A stretch of DNA of 64,000 nucleotides from Sphaerothrix gracilis (GTDB lineage Bacteria; Cyanobacteriota; Cyanobacteriia; Phormidesmidales; Phormidesmidaceae), in assembly GCF_030405905.1 (NCBI RefSeq), contig NZ_JASATW010000001.1, forward strand, positions 124,001 through 188,000, given 5' to 3'. Position numbers and translations under genes: made by a program. The notes below the pieces were generated by a model that was not told the origin of the DNA, did not search any database, and saw only the letters and a list, made by a program, of their open reading frames with translations. This document shows positions 9,776-18,067 of the stretch, one piece after another (the first letter of the stretch is position 1; every line of letters begins with the position of its first letter).

Positions 9776-9845
9776 GAACCAGCAGCTAATCGTCGTTTGA
9801 GAATACTTTTGCGCCACCCCTCCTGCGGGATTTCAATGATTAATC

Positions 9846-9984
9846 TTGATTAAGTTTTGCCGAAATTGCTTAATCAAACTCAGACTGGGGATCAAGCTTT
9901 AATCGGTAAAAACCATCACTCTGCCAGCCCTGAAGACAATACAAGACGGGCGATCCCCAGATTCTGAGCCGCAATATTTGATTA
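9846..9984 (+). ncRNA. Candidate structured RNA or leader with alternative stems
   Basis: This lies in the gene-free stretch 9776-10092. Three inverted repeats are visible. TTGATTAAG (9846-9854) pairs with CTTAATCAA (9869-9877). CTCAGACTGGGGATC (9879-9893) pairs with GATCCCCAG plus TCTGAG (9952-9960, 9963-9968), a 15-bp stem with a two-base bulge around a 58-base loop. TAATCAAA (9872-9879) can also pair with TTTGATTA (9977-9984), which competes with the first stem. It could be a small RNA or a switching leader for the gene at 10093. No known RNA family was recognised. Confidence 0.35.
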
Positions 9985-10092
9985 GATAACTTAATGAGGG
10001 AACCGGAAAGCTAATGATAGGATTTAGTGAAGACAGCGATAAGTTTTGCTTGTCTATCACACTGCTGCTATCGCCCTCATGGAGTAAGAAAC

Positions 10093-10290
10093 ATGGCTAC
10101 CCGTACTGTAGAAGTTAAGCCTGAGACTCGTAATCATAAAGGCTTCTTTGTTCAAGAAGCTGCTTATAAGCTAGTCGGCATTGAAAAATCTGGATGGGCT
10201 TTGATCTGTATTGATGAGGCCACATGCCACTATGTTGATCCCGATAACCTAGAATCTTCCATCCTTTTAGAAAGTAAAGATTCGGAATAA
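10093..10290 (+). CDS. Small conserved hypothetical protein
   Basis: 65 residues from the ATG at 10093, chosen because GGAGTAAG stands seven bases upstream and because the 22 residues added by the longer frame look untranslated. The protein is soluble and acidic at the C-terminus (NLESSILLESKDSE), with a compact beta-like core (FFVQEAAYKLVGIEKSGW). I do not recognise a named family. The long, hairpin-rich upstream region suggests RNA-level control. Confidence 0.7.
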   Translation: MATRTVEVKPETRNHKGFFVQEAAYKLVGIEKSGWALICIDEATCHYVDPDNLESSILLESKDSE

Positions 10291-10300
10291 TTTAGTGGTG

Positions 10301-10349
10301 ACTTGACTGACTTTAGCTAGATAAGAACATACATCAAGTCTAAAGTCAG
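10301..10349. terminator. Long inverted repeat between two small genes
   Basis: CTGACTTTAG (10307-10316) is exactly complementary to CTAAAGTCAG (10340-10349), extended by one pair outward. ACTTGA (10301-10306) also complements TCAAGT (10334-10339), so two pairings compete. There is no clear T-run after it, so it may be a weak terminator or a regulatory site rather than a standard intrinsic terminator. Confidence 0.4.
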
Positions 10350-10423
10350 TAAGAATAATCGTACAATTTAGCTTCTACGGTATGGCTGTCCTAAAATCTA
10401 GGATGCGGCCATACTTTTTTGTT

Positions 10424-10672
10424 ATGAAAGATAAATTGCTCAACGCGCTCAACTGGATCTTAGTTGTTAATCTTTTCTTTGTTCTCTTCAGCTTTTTTTG
10501 GTTCGCGGCGGCTTTGATCGCCCGCTCTTTCAAATTTGATCTGGGCTTTGACCTTTGGTACTCCCTTTGGGATCCCGTGTTTATGCCTGCCATAGGCATT
10601 CTCATGGCAGGGGCTATTCTCAGCGGTGTGATTAGCTGGATTAGCCGACAGTTAGCAGCTAAGGAAGGCTAG
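10424..10672 (+). CDS. Small two-helix membrane protein, unknown function
   Basis: 82 residues from the ATG at 10424; an in-frame ATG at 10382 would give 96. Neither start has a clear ribosome site; the later one puts KDKLLNALNW just before the first membrane helix. Two hydrophobic segments are visible, at about residues 9-30 (ILVVNLFFVLFSFFWFAAAL) and 50-70 (MPAIGILMAGAILSGVISW). The loop between is aromatic-rich. Its stop is four bases from the convergent rsmH stop. I do not recognise a family. Confidence 0.6.
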   Translation: MKDKLLNALNWILVVNLFFVLFSFFWFAAALIARSFKFDLGFDLWYSLWDPVFMPAIGILMAGAILSGVISWISRQLAAKEG

Positions 10673-10676
10673 CTTG

Positions 10677-11585
10677 CTATTCAAGATTGTTTCCAACTTC
10701 ATGTTTCTCTGCCACCCGTAGCTTGGCCGATCGCGATCGCGGATTTGTCTCGACTTCTGCAGTCGTCGCGGTGATCGGCTTTTTGGTGATGATTTGTAGC
10801 TGTGGCTGATGGCGAAAAGCCTGCTTGACGCGGCGATCTTCTAGGCTATGAAAGCTGATGATGACCAGACGTCCTCCTGGTTTTAGCCAGCAAGGCGCTT
10901 TTTCCAGCAGCGTGTCTAAAACTTCTAGCTCTTGGTTAACCGCAATGCGCAGGGCTTGAAAGCTGCGGGTAGCCGGGTGAATACGACCGTAGCGATATTT
11001 TTTAGGGACGGCATAGGCGATCGCTTCTGCCAGCTCAGTTGTGGTTTGAAAGGGACGCTGCTCTACAATTCTGCGGGCAATCCGGCGAGAGAGTCGCTCC
11101 TCACCGTAATGATAGAAAATGTCGGCTAGTGACTTTTCATCCCAGTGATTGATGATTTCAGCCGCCGTTAGGCTTTGCTGCTGATTCATCCGCATATCTA
11201 AAGGGGCTGCTTGGCGAAAGCTAAAGCCGCGCTCAGCAATGTCAAACTGAGCTGAACTGACCCCCAAGTCTGCCAGCACGCCATCAAAGCGGCGATCGCC
11301 CGGCTCAAACTGACTAAAGTTACCCTGCCAAAAACTGACGCGATCGCCATAGGGCATTAGCCGGGCCTGAGCCGCCGCGATCGCCTGGGCGTCTTGATCA
11401 ATTGCCCATAGATGGCTCTCAGGCATCGCTTCCAACAAAAGCAGGCTGTGCCCGCCCCCGCCGACGGTCGCGTCTAAATACTCGCCGTCAGGGCGCAGGG
11501 CTAAATGCTGCACCACTTCCTGCCCCAACACGGGTACATGATGAAATTTGCTAGAAGAGGTACCTTCGGGCGATCGCGCAGTCAT
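10677..11585 (-). CDS. rsmH: 16S rRNA (cytosine(1402)-N(4))-methyltransferase
   Basis: 302 residues, the usual family length. RsmH (MraW) transfers a methyl group from S-adenosylmethionine to N4 of C1402 in the decoding centre of 16S rRNA. Visible signatures are HVPVLGQEVVQHL at the start, the SAM-binding loop DATVGGGGHS, LWAIDQDAQA, FDGVLADLGVSSAQFD, PLDMRMNQ, and near the end VIISFHSLEDRRVK. In many bacteria it lies in the division cluster; here it stands alone, as is common in cyanobacteria, and diverges from ndhH. Confidence 0.97.
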   Translation of the reverse strand: MTARSPEGTSSSKFHHVPVLGQEVVQHLALRPDGEYLDATVGGGGHSLLLLEAMPESHLWAIDQDAQAIAAAQARLMPYGDRVSFWQGNFSQFEPGDRRFDGVLADLGVSSAQFDIAERGFSFRQAAPLDMRMNQQQSLTAAEIINHWDEKSLADIFYHYGEERLSRRIARRIVEQRPFQTTTELAEAIAYAVPKKYRYGRIHPATRSFQALRIAVNQELEVLDTLLEKAPCWLKPGGRLVIISFHSLEDRRVKQAFRHQPQLQIITKKPITATTAEVETNPRSRSAKLRVAEKHEVGNNLE

Positions 11586-12011
11586 AAGTAGCTATAAATC
11601 GAAGCAATCATCTAAAAATTGGCCTATCGTTTAACCTAACCCGACTAGGCAGCCTTGATCAGCTTACTGCTTGTCTATACAGCACTGCTCAGGAGAGAAA
11701 TTCAGGCCCACTGGGAAAGCCTGCCGAAATAACTTTGGCTCAGAGAAGCCTTGGTTTCTCAGTCCGCCTAATGGACGTTAGCTGCGCGCCAAGCAGTTTT
11801 AGCCCCTGGCAGATACCCAAATTCTCAAATCTAGCGTTGATGGTTTGAAACAAAAGTATAACAATAGAGATAGGCAACCTATGACGGCAAAGGCTCCTGT
11901 TAGGCTCATCTGGCTGTAGACTTTGCTTTAGTGTCATCCTGAATTGATCATCAAGGCTGTTGCTTACACAGAAAGCTTTACTGAAAGCCTCTAGGGAGAG
12001 AACGCTCATTT
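11586..12011. promoter_or_regulatory. Divergent rsmH/ndhH upstream region
   Basis: 426 bases with no supported gene. It must hold the promoters of both flanking genes. A TATAAC box at 11857-11862 is a possible -10 element for ndhH with an ill-placed -35 (TTGATG, 11837). A hairpin GAGAAGCC-TT-GGTTTCTC lies near 11742-11760. An 89-codon frame on the minus strand here shows no protein-like character. Confidence 0.35.
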
Positions 12012-13196
12012 ATGACTAGGCTCGAAACCAGAACAGAGCCAATGGTGCTCAATATGGGGCCGCACCACCCGTCAATGCACGGCGTGCTGCGTCTCATTGT
12101 CACCTTGGACGGCGAAGATGTCGTTGACTGCGAGCCTGTAATTGGCTATCTCCATCGTGGTATGGAGAAAATCGCTGAAAACCGCACTAACATCATGTTT
12201 GTCCCCTACGTCAGTCGGTGGGACTATGCGGCAGGTATGTTTAACGAAGCCATTACGGTAAACGCGCCAGAGCAGTTAGCAGACATCGAAGTACCCAAAC
12301 GCGCCAGCTACATCCGCGTCATCATGCTGGAGCTGAACCGTATTGCCAACCACCTGCTATGGCTTGGCCCTTTTCTAGCAGACGTAGGCGCACAAACGCC
12401 CTTCTTCTATATCTTCCGAGAGCGGGAGATGATTTATGACCTGTGGGAAGCGGCCACAGGAATGCGGTTGATTAACAACAACTACTTCCGGATTGGTGGC
12501 GTAGCCGCTGATCTACCTTACGGATGGATTGATAAGTGCCTAGACTTTTGCGACTACTTCGTCCCTAAAGTGGACGAGTACGAGCGCCTAATTACCAACA
12601 ACCCGATCTTTCGCCGCCGGATTGAGGGAATTGGCACCGTGACCCGTGAAGAAGCGATCAACTGGGGACTTTCCGGCCCTATGCTGCGCGGTTCCGGCGT
12701 TAAGTGGGATCTGCGAAAAGTGGATCACTACGAATGTTATGACGACTTCGATTGGGAAGTCCAGTGGGAAACAGCAGGGGACTGCATGGCCCGCTATCTG
12801 GTGCGTATTCGCGAGATGAGAGAGTCTGTCAAGATCATCAAACAGGCTTGCGAGATGATTCCGGGGGGGCCTTACGAAAACTTGGAGGCCAAGCGCATGG
12901 CCGAGGGGCCAAAGTCCGAGTGGAACGATTTTGACTATCAGTTTATCGGCAAAAAAATTCCACCCACTTTCAAGATTCCCGCTGGCGAACATTACGTCCG
13001 CATGGAAACGGGTAAGGGAGAACTCGGCGTCTTCATCATCGGCGATGATAACGTCTTCCCCTGGCGCTTCAAAATTCGTCCGCCCGATTTCAATAACCTG
13101 CAGATTCTGCCGCACTTGCTACGCGGCGTCAAGGTGGCTGACATTATGGCAATCTTGGGCAGCATTGACATTATTATGGGTTCCGTCGATCGCTAA
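12012..13196 (+). CDS. ndhH: NAD(P)H-quinone oxidoreductase subunit H
   Basis: 394 residues, the expected length. NdhH is the 49-kDa-type subunit of the peripheral arm of NDH-1, lining the quinone site in respiratory and cyclic electron flow at the thylakoid membrane. Diagnostic stretches are MVLNMGPHHPSMHGVLRL, DCEPVIGYLHRGMEKI, ELNRIANHLLWLG, GPMLRGSGVKWD and the C-terminal ILGSIDIIMGSVDR. It starts at ATG 12012. Unlike ndhA-I-G-E about 30 kb away, it stands alone, a usual cyanobacterial arrangement. A clear terminator follows. Confidence 0.98.
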   Translation: MTRLETRTEPMVLNMGPHHPSMHGVLRLIVTLDGEDVVDCEPVIGYLHRGMEKIAENRTNIMFVPYVSRWDYAAGMFNEAITVNAPEQLADIEVPKRASYIRVIMLELNRIANHLLWLGPFLADVGAQTPFFYIFREREMIYDLWEAATGMRLINNNYFRIGGVAADLPYGWIDKCLDFCDYFVPKVDEYERLITNNPIFRRRIEGIGTVTREEAINWGLSGPMLRGSGVKWDLRKVDHYECYDDFDWEVQWETAGDCMARYLVRIREMRESVKIIKQACEMIPGGPYENLEAKRMAEGPKSEWNDFDYQFIGKKIPPTFKIPAGEHYVRMETGKGELGVFIIGDDNVFPWRFKIRPPDFNNLQILPHLLRGVKVADIMAILGSIDIIMGSVDR

Positions 13197-13225
13197 GCAG
13201 GTTCGTCTATTCAGTTAGAGTGATC

Positions 13226-13253
13226 AAGCAGGTTCAAAACGGGCCTGCTTTTT
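13226..13253 (+). terminator. Intrinsic terminator after ndhH
   Basis: A seven-base-pair stem AAGCAGG / CCTGCTT around an 11-base loop is followed directly by TTT, starting 30 bases beyond the ndhH stop. Confidence 0.8.
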
Positions 13254-13435
13254 CATTGAGAACTACCGCTGAGATATTGCGTCAATTAGCTGAACTTTCA
13301 GGAGTTTGCAGCTTCCTTTATAGTCAGGGGCACTTTAAATTTAGTCTGTTCTGGAAAGCAATAGATAGCGAATTCCTTTTATCCTAGTCCGCAACTTTCC
13401 AGAGCAGTTGTTGTCCTCGTCTTGAGTAGACTGCT

Positions 13436-14974
13436 TTGAAAACTTCTAAGTTTATTGCTTCACAAACAATTTTTGATCAGCAAAATCGCCACATTCAGCT
13501 ACTACAGCAAATTATGGCGATTGTGCAGCAATCCAGCGGTGTCCAGGCTTACCAGGCGATCGCTCAGCAGATAAGCTCGTTCTTAGCAATCAATCACTGC
13601 GTCATCTGGAGCAGCCAGCCGGGACAGCTTACACTCCAGGCTGACTATCGGACATCGGATAGTTCGGACTTTCCTCATACCTGTTTAGAAGCAGCTCAGA
13701 CCTACATTGCAGAATCTTCCAGTCTTGAAGCTGGCGCTTTTATCGTCTCTAGCGACGGCAACATTACTGATTTTCAGCTCTCAGAGCAGTGGACCCAAAC
13801 CGAAGCTTACCTAATCGTCCCTACCTATTCCCAGCAGCGTCTCAACGGCTGGCTAGGGTTGCAAATGCATCAAGCTGTATGGATTTCTTTACCCGTTGGC
13901 TGGATTCAAGATATTTCAATTCAGCTAGGAATTGCGATCGCTCAGAATCACCTGTTTGACTGTGAGCGTAAGCTAAAACTATCAAAAATTGAAAGCATTC
14001 AGGCAGAACAGGCTTGGCAGGAAAGCCAGCGCTTTATTCAAAACATTACAGATGCCAGCACAAATATTCTTTATCTGTACGAGCTAGAACCGCAATACTT
14101 GACCTACGCCAATCAACAGTTTGAGAAGATCTTGGGCTATCAGCTCAGTGAGATTCAAGATTGCCTAAATCAGATTGTCCATCCTCAGGACTTGGAAGCG
14201 CTCGACAGCCAGCGACAGCGCTCCTATGCGCTCCAAGATGGAGAAGTTTTAGAAGGCGAGTATCGCCTGCGGCATAGCAAGGGCTATTGGCGGTGGCTAT
14301 TGATCCGCGAAACCGTACATAGCCGTTTGGCCGATGGTACACCCTGTCAGTTATTGGGCACAGCAACAGACATTACAGCCCTTAAGCAAACTAGCTCAAA
14401 CTTAGAGAAGGCCAACGAAACGCTTGAAAAACTAGCGGCTACCGACGAACTCACTCAGCTAGCCAATCGCCGCTACTTGATGCATTATCTCGCTTGTCAG
14501 TGGCAAAGCCTGTTGGAAACTCAGGAACCGTTGACGATAGTTCTGTGTGACGTTGACTATTTCAAGCTTTATAACGATACCTATGGTCACCAGTGCGGAG
14601 ATAAATGTCTCAAGCAAGTTGGGCTAGCGCTGAAAGCTTCTGTTCGCCGTTCTAGCGATCTAGTGGCTCGCTATGGAGGAGAAGAGTTTGTCTTGGTCCT
14701 GCCGCAGACCTCCGCCAAAAACGCTATTCAGGTGGCTACGCGAATTCGATATAACGTTCGGCAACGGGCCATCGAACATCAAAAATCTAATATCAGCCAG
14801 TATCTGACCGTCAGCTTGGGAATCGCCAGCATGATTCCCGACAACGCTCAAACCATAGAAACCCTAATTGAGCAGGCCGATCAGATGCTCTACACGGCGA
14901 AGTGTAAAGGCCGCGATCGCGTCTGCGTTACTGACGCCAGCATAGTCGATCAGCCGCCCATCGTCTCTGTGTAA
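13436..14974 (+). CDS. GAF-PAS diguanylate cyclase (GGDEF)
   Basis: 512 residues if the TTG at 13436 is used. An in-frame TAG nine bases upstream rules out a longer form, and an ATG at 13514 is the alternative start. A GAF-like domain lies at about residues 20-180 and a PAS domain at about 205-320 (ILYLYELEPQYLTYANQQFE, YWRWLLIRE, DITALK). The GGDEF domain (about 335-500) has active-site GGEEF at 414-418 and DELTQLANRR. The product-inhibition site RSSD (405-408) stands the canonical five residues before GGEEF. It should therefore make c-di-GMP from GTP with feedback inhibition. No membrane segment is seen. There is no EAL domain. It lies upstream of a sigma factor but 770 bp away. Confidence 0.93.
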   Translation: MKTSKFIASQTIFDQQNRHIQLLQQIMAIVQQSSGVQAYQAIAQQISSFLAINHCVIWSSQPGQLTLQADYRTSDSSDFPHTCLEAAQTYIAESSSLEAGAFIVSSDGNITDFQLSEQWTQTEAYLIVPTYSQQRLNGWLGLQMHQAVWISLPVGWIQDISIQLGIAIAQNHLFDCERKLKLSKIESIQAEQAWQESQRFIQNITDASTNILYLYELEPQYLTYANQQFEKILGYQLSEIQDCLNQIVHPQDLEALDSQRQRSYALQDGEVLEGEYRLRHSKGYWRWLLIRETVHSRLADGTPCQLLGTATDITALKQTSSNLEKANETLEKLAATDELTQLANRRYLMHYLACQWQSLLETQEPLTIVLCDVDYFKLYNDTYGHQCGDKCLKQVGLALKASVRRSSDLVARYGGEEFVLVLPQTSAKNAIQVATRIRYNVRQRAIEHQKSNISQYLTVSLGIASMIPDNAQTIETLIEQADQMLYTAKCKGRDRVCVTDASIVDQPPIVSV

Positions 14975-15745
14975 CCGCCAAACTCAATCTTGGCAAAAGG
15001 CGCGCCCCGATTGCTCGCAACGGCAAACATACACTAGTCATTCAGTCCAAAAATCTTAATCCGATAATCAGCTTATTCTCAGAACAATAGACCAAAATAA
15101 ATCGTCAAAGACAATTAACTCTGCAACTTTTGAGCTACTATAGCAGACTAATAAAACAGCTGATTCTGTTACATTCTCATGACAAAGGGGAAGGCTAAGC
15201 TCAATCAGCTTGCCGCCAAGCCAGTTGAGTTCGGTTTTCCGATTGGGTTCCCCTCCCCCAACTATTCATCGGGGTGAGTGATGATGAATGAAACTACAGC
15301 ACTGGCACGATTAAGATTTTAGTCCAACGCTTGAAAGCGTTTTATGAAGAGCGTTTCCAGCCTTGACTAATTCAGTGCCAAAGATAAAAAGGAGCTAGCG
15401 TTTCAGCACTTTACGCAACCGAGGAAATGTTTTACTATATAAACACGAAGTCATTACGATTTTGATTACGCGATCCACACGTTAAGTCATTTTCGGTAAT
15501 TACCGGACAGGTTTAGGGGTTCTAGGCTGGTTTTGCTCCCCAAGCAAATTGCAGGTTTTGGGAGTGGTTGCTACAGCTTATCTTCCTAGGCCAGAGCTGC
15601 CCGGTTTCAGTTCTAGAAACTGTTCTAGAAAAGCGAAGCTCTTCTATTCCGATAGTTGCCTCTAAGTCTACTGGTGTAGTTGTGTTCTCTTCAAAGCCTG
15701 AGTTATCAGGCAGATATCGGCATTTTCAGCGGAGGCGAGTTATTC
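14975..15745 (+). promoter_or_regulatory. Long hairpin-rich region upstream of the sigma factor
   Basis: 771 bases with no supported gene. A perfect palindrome AACGCTT-GA-AAGCGTT lies at 15326-15341, and TTCTAGAA occurs twice about 13 bases apart near 15611-15630. A C-rich/G-rich pair (CCCC...GGGG) near 15250-15275 can fold. The AT-rich box TACTATATAAAC near 15433 is a candidate -10; if used, the sigma gene has a leader of about 300 nucleotides. A small RNA is also possible. No known family was recognised. Confidence 0.35.
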
Positions 15746-16741
15746 ATGTCCAAAGTCAAAGCGCGCCAAACAAAGTCTCGTAGTAAGGCAAAGCCTCTCT
15801 ATACGACAGATGCGGTTCGCACCTATCTTCACGAGATTGGCCGGGTTCCTCTCTTAACCCATGAGCAAGAGATTATCTTAGGCAAGCAGGTGCAGCAACT
15901 GATGGCCCTGCTCGAAATTAAGGAGACGCAGGAAGAGGATTTAGACCGCGAAATCTCTGAGCCGGAATGGGCCGAGAAAAGTGGTTTAAGCCTAGAAGAG
16001 CTGCGCCGACAGTTGCGCAAAGGTCAGCGCGCTAAGCGCAAAATGATTGAAGCCAATCTGCGGCTAGTGGTGGCGATCGCCAAGAAGTACCAGAAGCGTA
16101 ACCTTGAGTTTCTCGATTTGATTCAAGAAGGTACGCTGGGACTAGAGCGTGGCGTTGAGAAGTTTGATCCCACTAAAGGATACAAGTTTTCGACCTATGC
16201 TTACTGGTGGATTCGCCAAGCCATTACCCGGGCGATCGCCCAGCAGGCCCGCACGATTCGCCTGCCTATTCACATCACCGAAAAGCTCAACAAAATCAAG
16301 AAGGTGCAGCGAGAGCTAGCGCAAAAGCTGGGCCGAGCCGCTTCTCCAGTTGAAATCGCCGAGGAGCTAGATTTAGAGCCCAAGCAAATTCGCGAGTTTT
16401 TGCTAATGGCACGACAGCCTATTTCGCTCGATGTGCGCATTGGTGATAACCAAGACACTGAGCTGCAAGAGCTGTTGGAAGATGATGGAGCTTCACCGGA
16501 AGATTTCACCGTGCAGGAATCTCTGCGGCAGGATATTCGGGGTATGCTCTCAGAGCTGACGCCGCAGCAGCAAGAGGTGATTACGCTGCGCTTTGGTCTG
16601 AACGACGGCAATGAGCTGTCATTGGCGAAAGTTGGCCAGCGTATGAGCATCAGCCGGGAACGAGTACGCCAGCTAGAGCAGCAAGCTCTGAAGCATCTGC
16701 GACGGCGCAAATCTAACATTCAGGGCTACTTGGCTAGCTAG
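15746..16741 (+). CDS. Group 2 sigma-70 family RNA polymerase sigma factor
   Basis: 331 residues from the ATG at 15746, chosen because GGAGG lies at 15731-15735. Region 1.2 is DAVRTYLHEIGRVPLLT. Region 2 includes EANLRLVVAIAKKYQ, FLDLIQEGTLGLERGVEKFD and STYAYWWIRQAITRAI, followed by TIRLPIHITEKLNK. Region 3 is visible, and region 4.2 is SISRERVRQLEQQALKHLRRR. The long N-terminal region 1.1 of the primary sigma factor is missing while regions 2.4 and 4.2 are nearly canonical; that is the group 2 pattern (SigB/C/D/E type), used in light, nutrient and stress acclimation. I cannot assign the exact letter. The long leader suggests added control. Confidence 0.92.
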   Translation: MSKVKARQTKSRSKAKPLYTTDAVRTYLHEIGRVPLLTHEQEIILGKQVQQLMALLEIKETQEEDLDREISEPEWAEKSGLSLEELRRQLRKGQRAKRKMIEANLRLVVAIAKKYQKRNLEFLDLIQEGTLGLERGVEKFDPTKGYKFSTYAYWWIRQAITRAIAQQARTIRLPIHITEKLNKIKKVQRELAQKLGRAASPVEIAEELDLEPKQIREFLLMARQPISLDVRIGDNQDTELQELLEDDGASPEDFTVQESLRQDIRGMLSELTPQQQEVITLRFGLNDGNELSLAKVGQRMSISRERVRQLEQQALKHLRRRKSNIQGYLAS

Positions 16742-16758
16742 CTCAGTTAGACGGTAAG

Positions 16759-16800
16759 AGCAACGGGATGGGCGGTAGCAATGCTGCTCATCCCCTTGCT
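16759..16800. terminator. Hairpin between convergent sigma factor and glycosyltransferase genes
   Basis: AGCAA-c-GGGATG (16759-16770) pairs with CATCCC-c-TTGCT (16789-16800), eleven base pairs with one internal mismatch. It is followed by the weakly T-rich GTATTTGT. It sits between converging genes and may serve both. Confidence 0.55.
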
Positions 16801-16834
16801 GTATTTGTCACATTATTGAGCAATAGCAAGCATC

Positions 16835-18037
16835 TCAAGCATCTCTTTTAGTTTTGACCCACTCTGCCTGAGGTTTCCGCAAGGCACTTAAGTATAGGGG
16901 CACCTTAGCGGCAATATAGAGTGGAATCGATATTAGCTGCTGGAAGGACAGCTCACTGCGGCCAAACTTAAGCCAGGCACTTAAAATAGCAATCCCAATA
17001 AAACTGCCGCTTACCGCTAGCAGAGCTAGGGGCCACCAAAAACTCGTCAGGATCCCCACGATTGCGGCTGTGATCAAGCAAGAAGCCCACAGCACAACCA
17101 GCAGTGAGAGCGGTGGAATACAGAGGTCTAGCCCCATCACCAGCAGGTCAAAGCGCCATCGACTGATAGCCGTTGCTAGGGTGGGCAAGCCGTAAGCTTT
17201 AATCATCTGCAAGTGTCCGTGTTCCCAGCGGGTTCGCTGGCCTTTAGCGGCAGCTTCCTCCTGAGGGAGCTGTCCGAGTACCTGGGCCTCAGGGCAAAAA
17301 GTAGGCGGATAACCTGCGATCGCTAAATCGAGTCCCAGCTTCATATCTTCGACAATGTGACTGCTGGCTAAATCAACCGTTTGGAGAGCCTGCCAGGGAA
17401 AGGCCATGCCGGTACCTGTCAAAGAACAGGGCAAACCTAACTGCCGCAGTCCTTTAAGTCTCACTAAGTTCTTAACTTTGAAAGCGAATGCAGACACGGC
17501 GTCTTTTAGGCTGGGCTGGGCCGGTTTTTCCATCAGGTAGGTTGCCTGTACAGGACGCTGCGTAGCGATCGCCTCGCAGACCAGTCTACCCACAGCACCC
17601 GGCTGAGCCAAACAGTCTGCGTCTACGATGACGACTACATCAGGCGACAACTCAGCTAAAGCCTTGAGTCCATAATCAAGGGCATAGCCTTTTCCCCTCT
17701 GACTGGGATTGCTACGCTCAACGACGGACACGCCAAATGAGCGAGCAATTTCAGCCGTATCATCAGTGCAGTTATCAGCTACGACTAAAATGTCCTGAAG
17801 CTCGGATACCTGAGAGACTAGGCATTCTAAGGTTTTATGAATGCAGATAGCTTCATTATGGGCTGGGACTAAAACGGCTGCTCTGACTGACGTATCAACC
17901 ATCGGCTGCGGTGAGCGGCGAGCTAGAGCCGCAAGGCACTCTATTAACAGCAGCCCTGAAAGTAACAAAAAAAGAATAGCTACTATCAGCATACCGACCG
18001 CAGCAGGCAAAATAAGCAGATGGCTGAGTCTCAACAC
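16835..18037 (-). CDS. Family 2 glycosyltransferase, membrane-bound processive type
   Basis: 400 residues. An N-terminal membrane helix (about 8-35) precedes a GT2 catalytic domain: VLVPAHNEAICI, DILVVADNCTDDTA, VVIVDADCL (the DxD-type metal site), a VEDMKLGLDLA acceptor motif, and QRTRWEHGH, the counterpart of the Q-x-x-R-W motif of cellulose and hyaluronan synthases. Three or more membrane helices follow at about 300-385. It should add sugars to a polysaccharide at the cytoplasmic membrane. It is the last gene of the minus-strand exopolysaccharide cluster, 30 bp after the export-protein gene. Confidence 0.9.
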   Translation of the reverse strand: MLRLSHLLILPAAVGMLIVAILFLLLSGLLLIECLAALARRSPQPMVDTSVRAAVLVPAHNEAICIHKTLECLVSQVSELQDILVVADNCTDDTAEIARSFGVSVVERSNPSQRGKGYALDYGLKALAELSPDVVVIVDADCLAQPGAVGRLVCEAIATQRPVQATYLMEKPAQPSLKDAVSAFAFKVKNLVRLKGLRQLGLPCSLTGTGMAFPWQALQTVDLASSHIVEDMKLGLDLAIAGYPPTFCPEAQVLGQLPQEEAAAKGQRTRWEHGHLQMIKAYGLPTLATAISRWRFDLLVMGLDLCIPPLSLLVVLWASCLITAAIVGILTSFWWPLALLAVSGSFIGIAILSAWLKFGRSELSFQQLISIPLYIAAKVPLYLSALRKPQAEWVKTKRDA

Positions 18038-18067
18038 GTTTAGTTAAAGCTATAGTGGGCAAGCAAG

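Noticed and set aside
11740..12009. 89-codon minus-strand frame upstream of ndhH
   Set aside because: It covers the probable ndhH promoter region and has no protein-like pattern.
12588..13115. 175-codon frame antisense to ndhH
   Set aside because: Ndh subunit H is unmistakable on the + strand; the antisense frame has no independent support.
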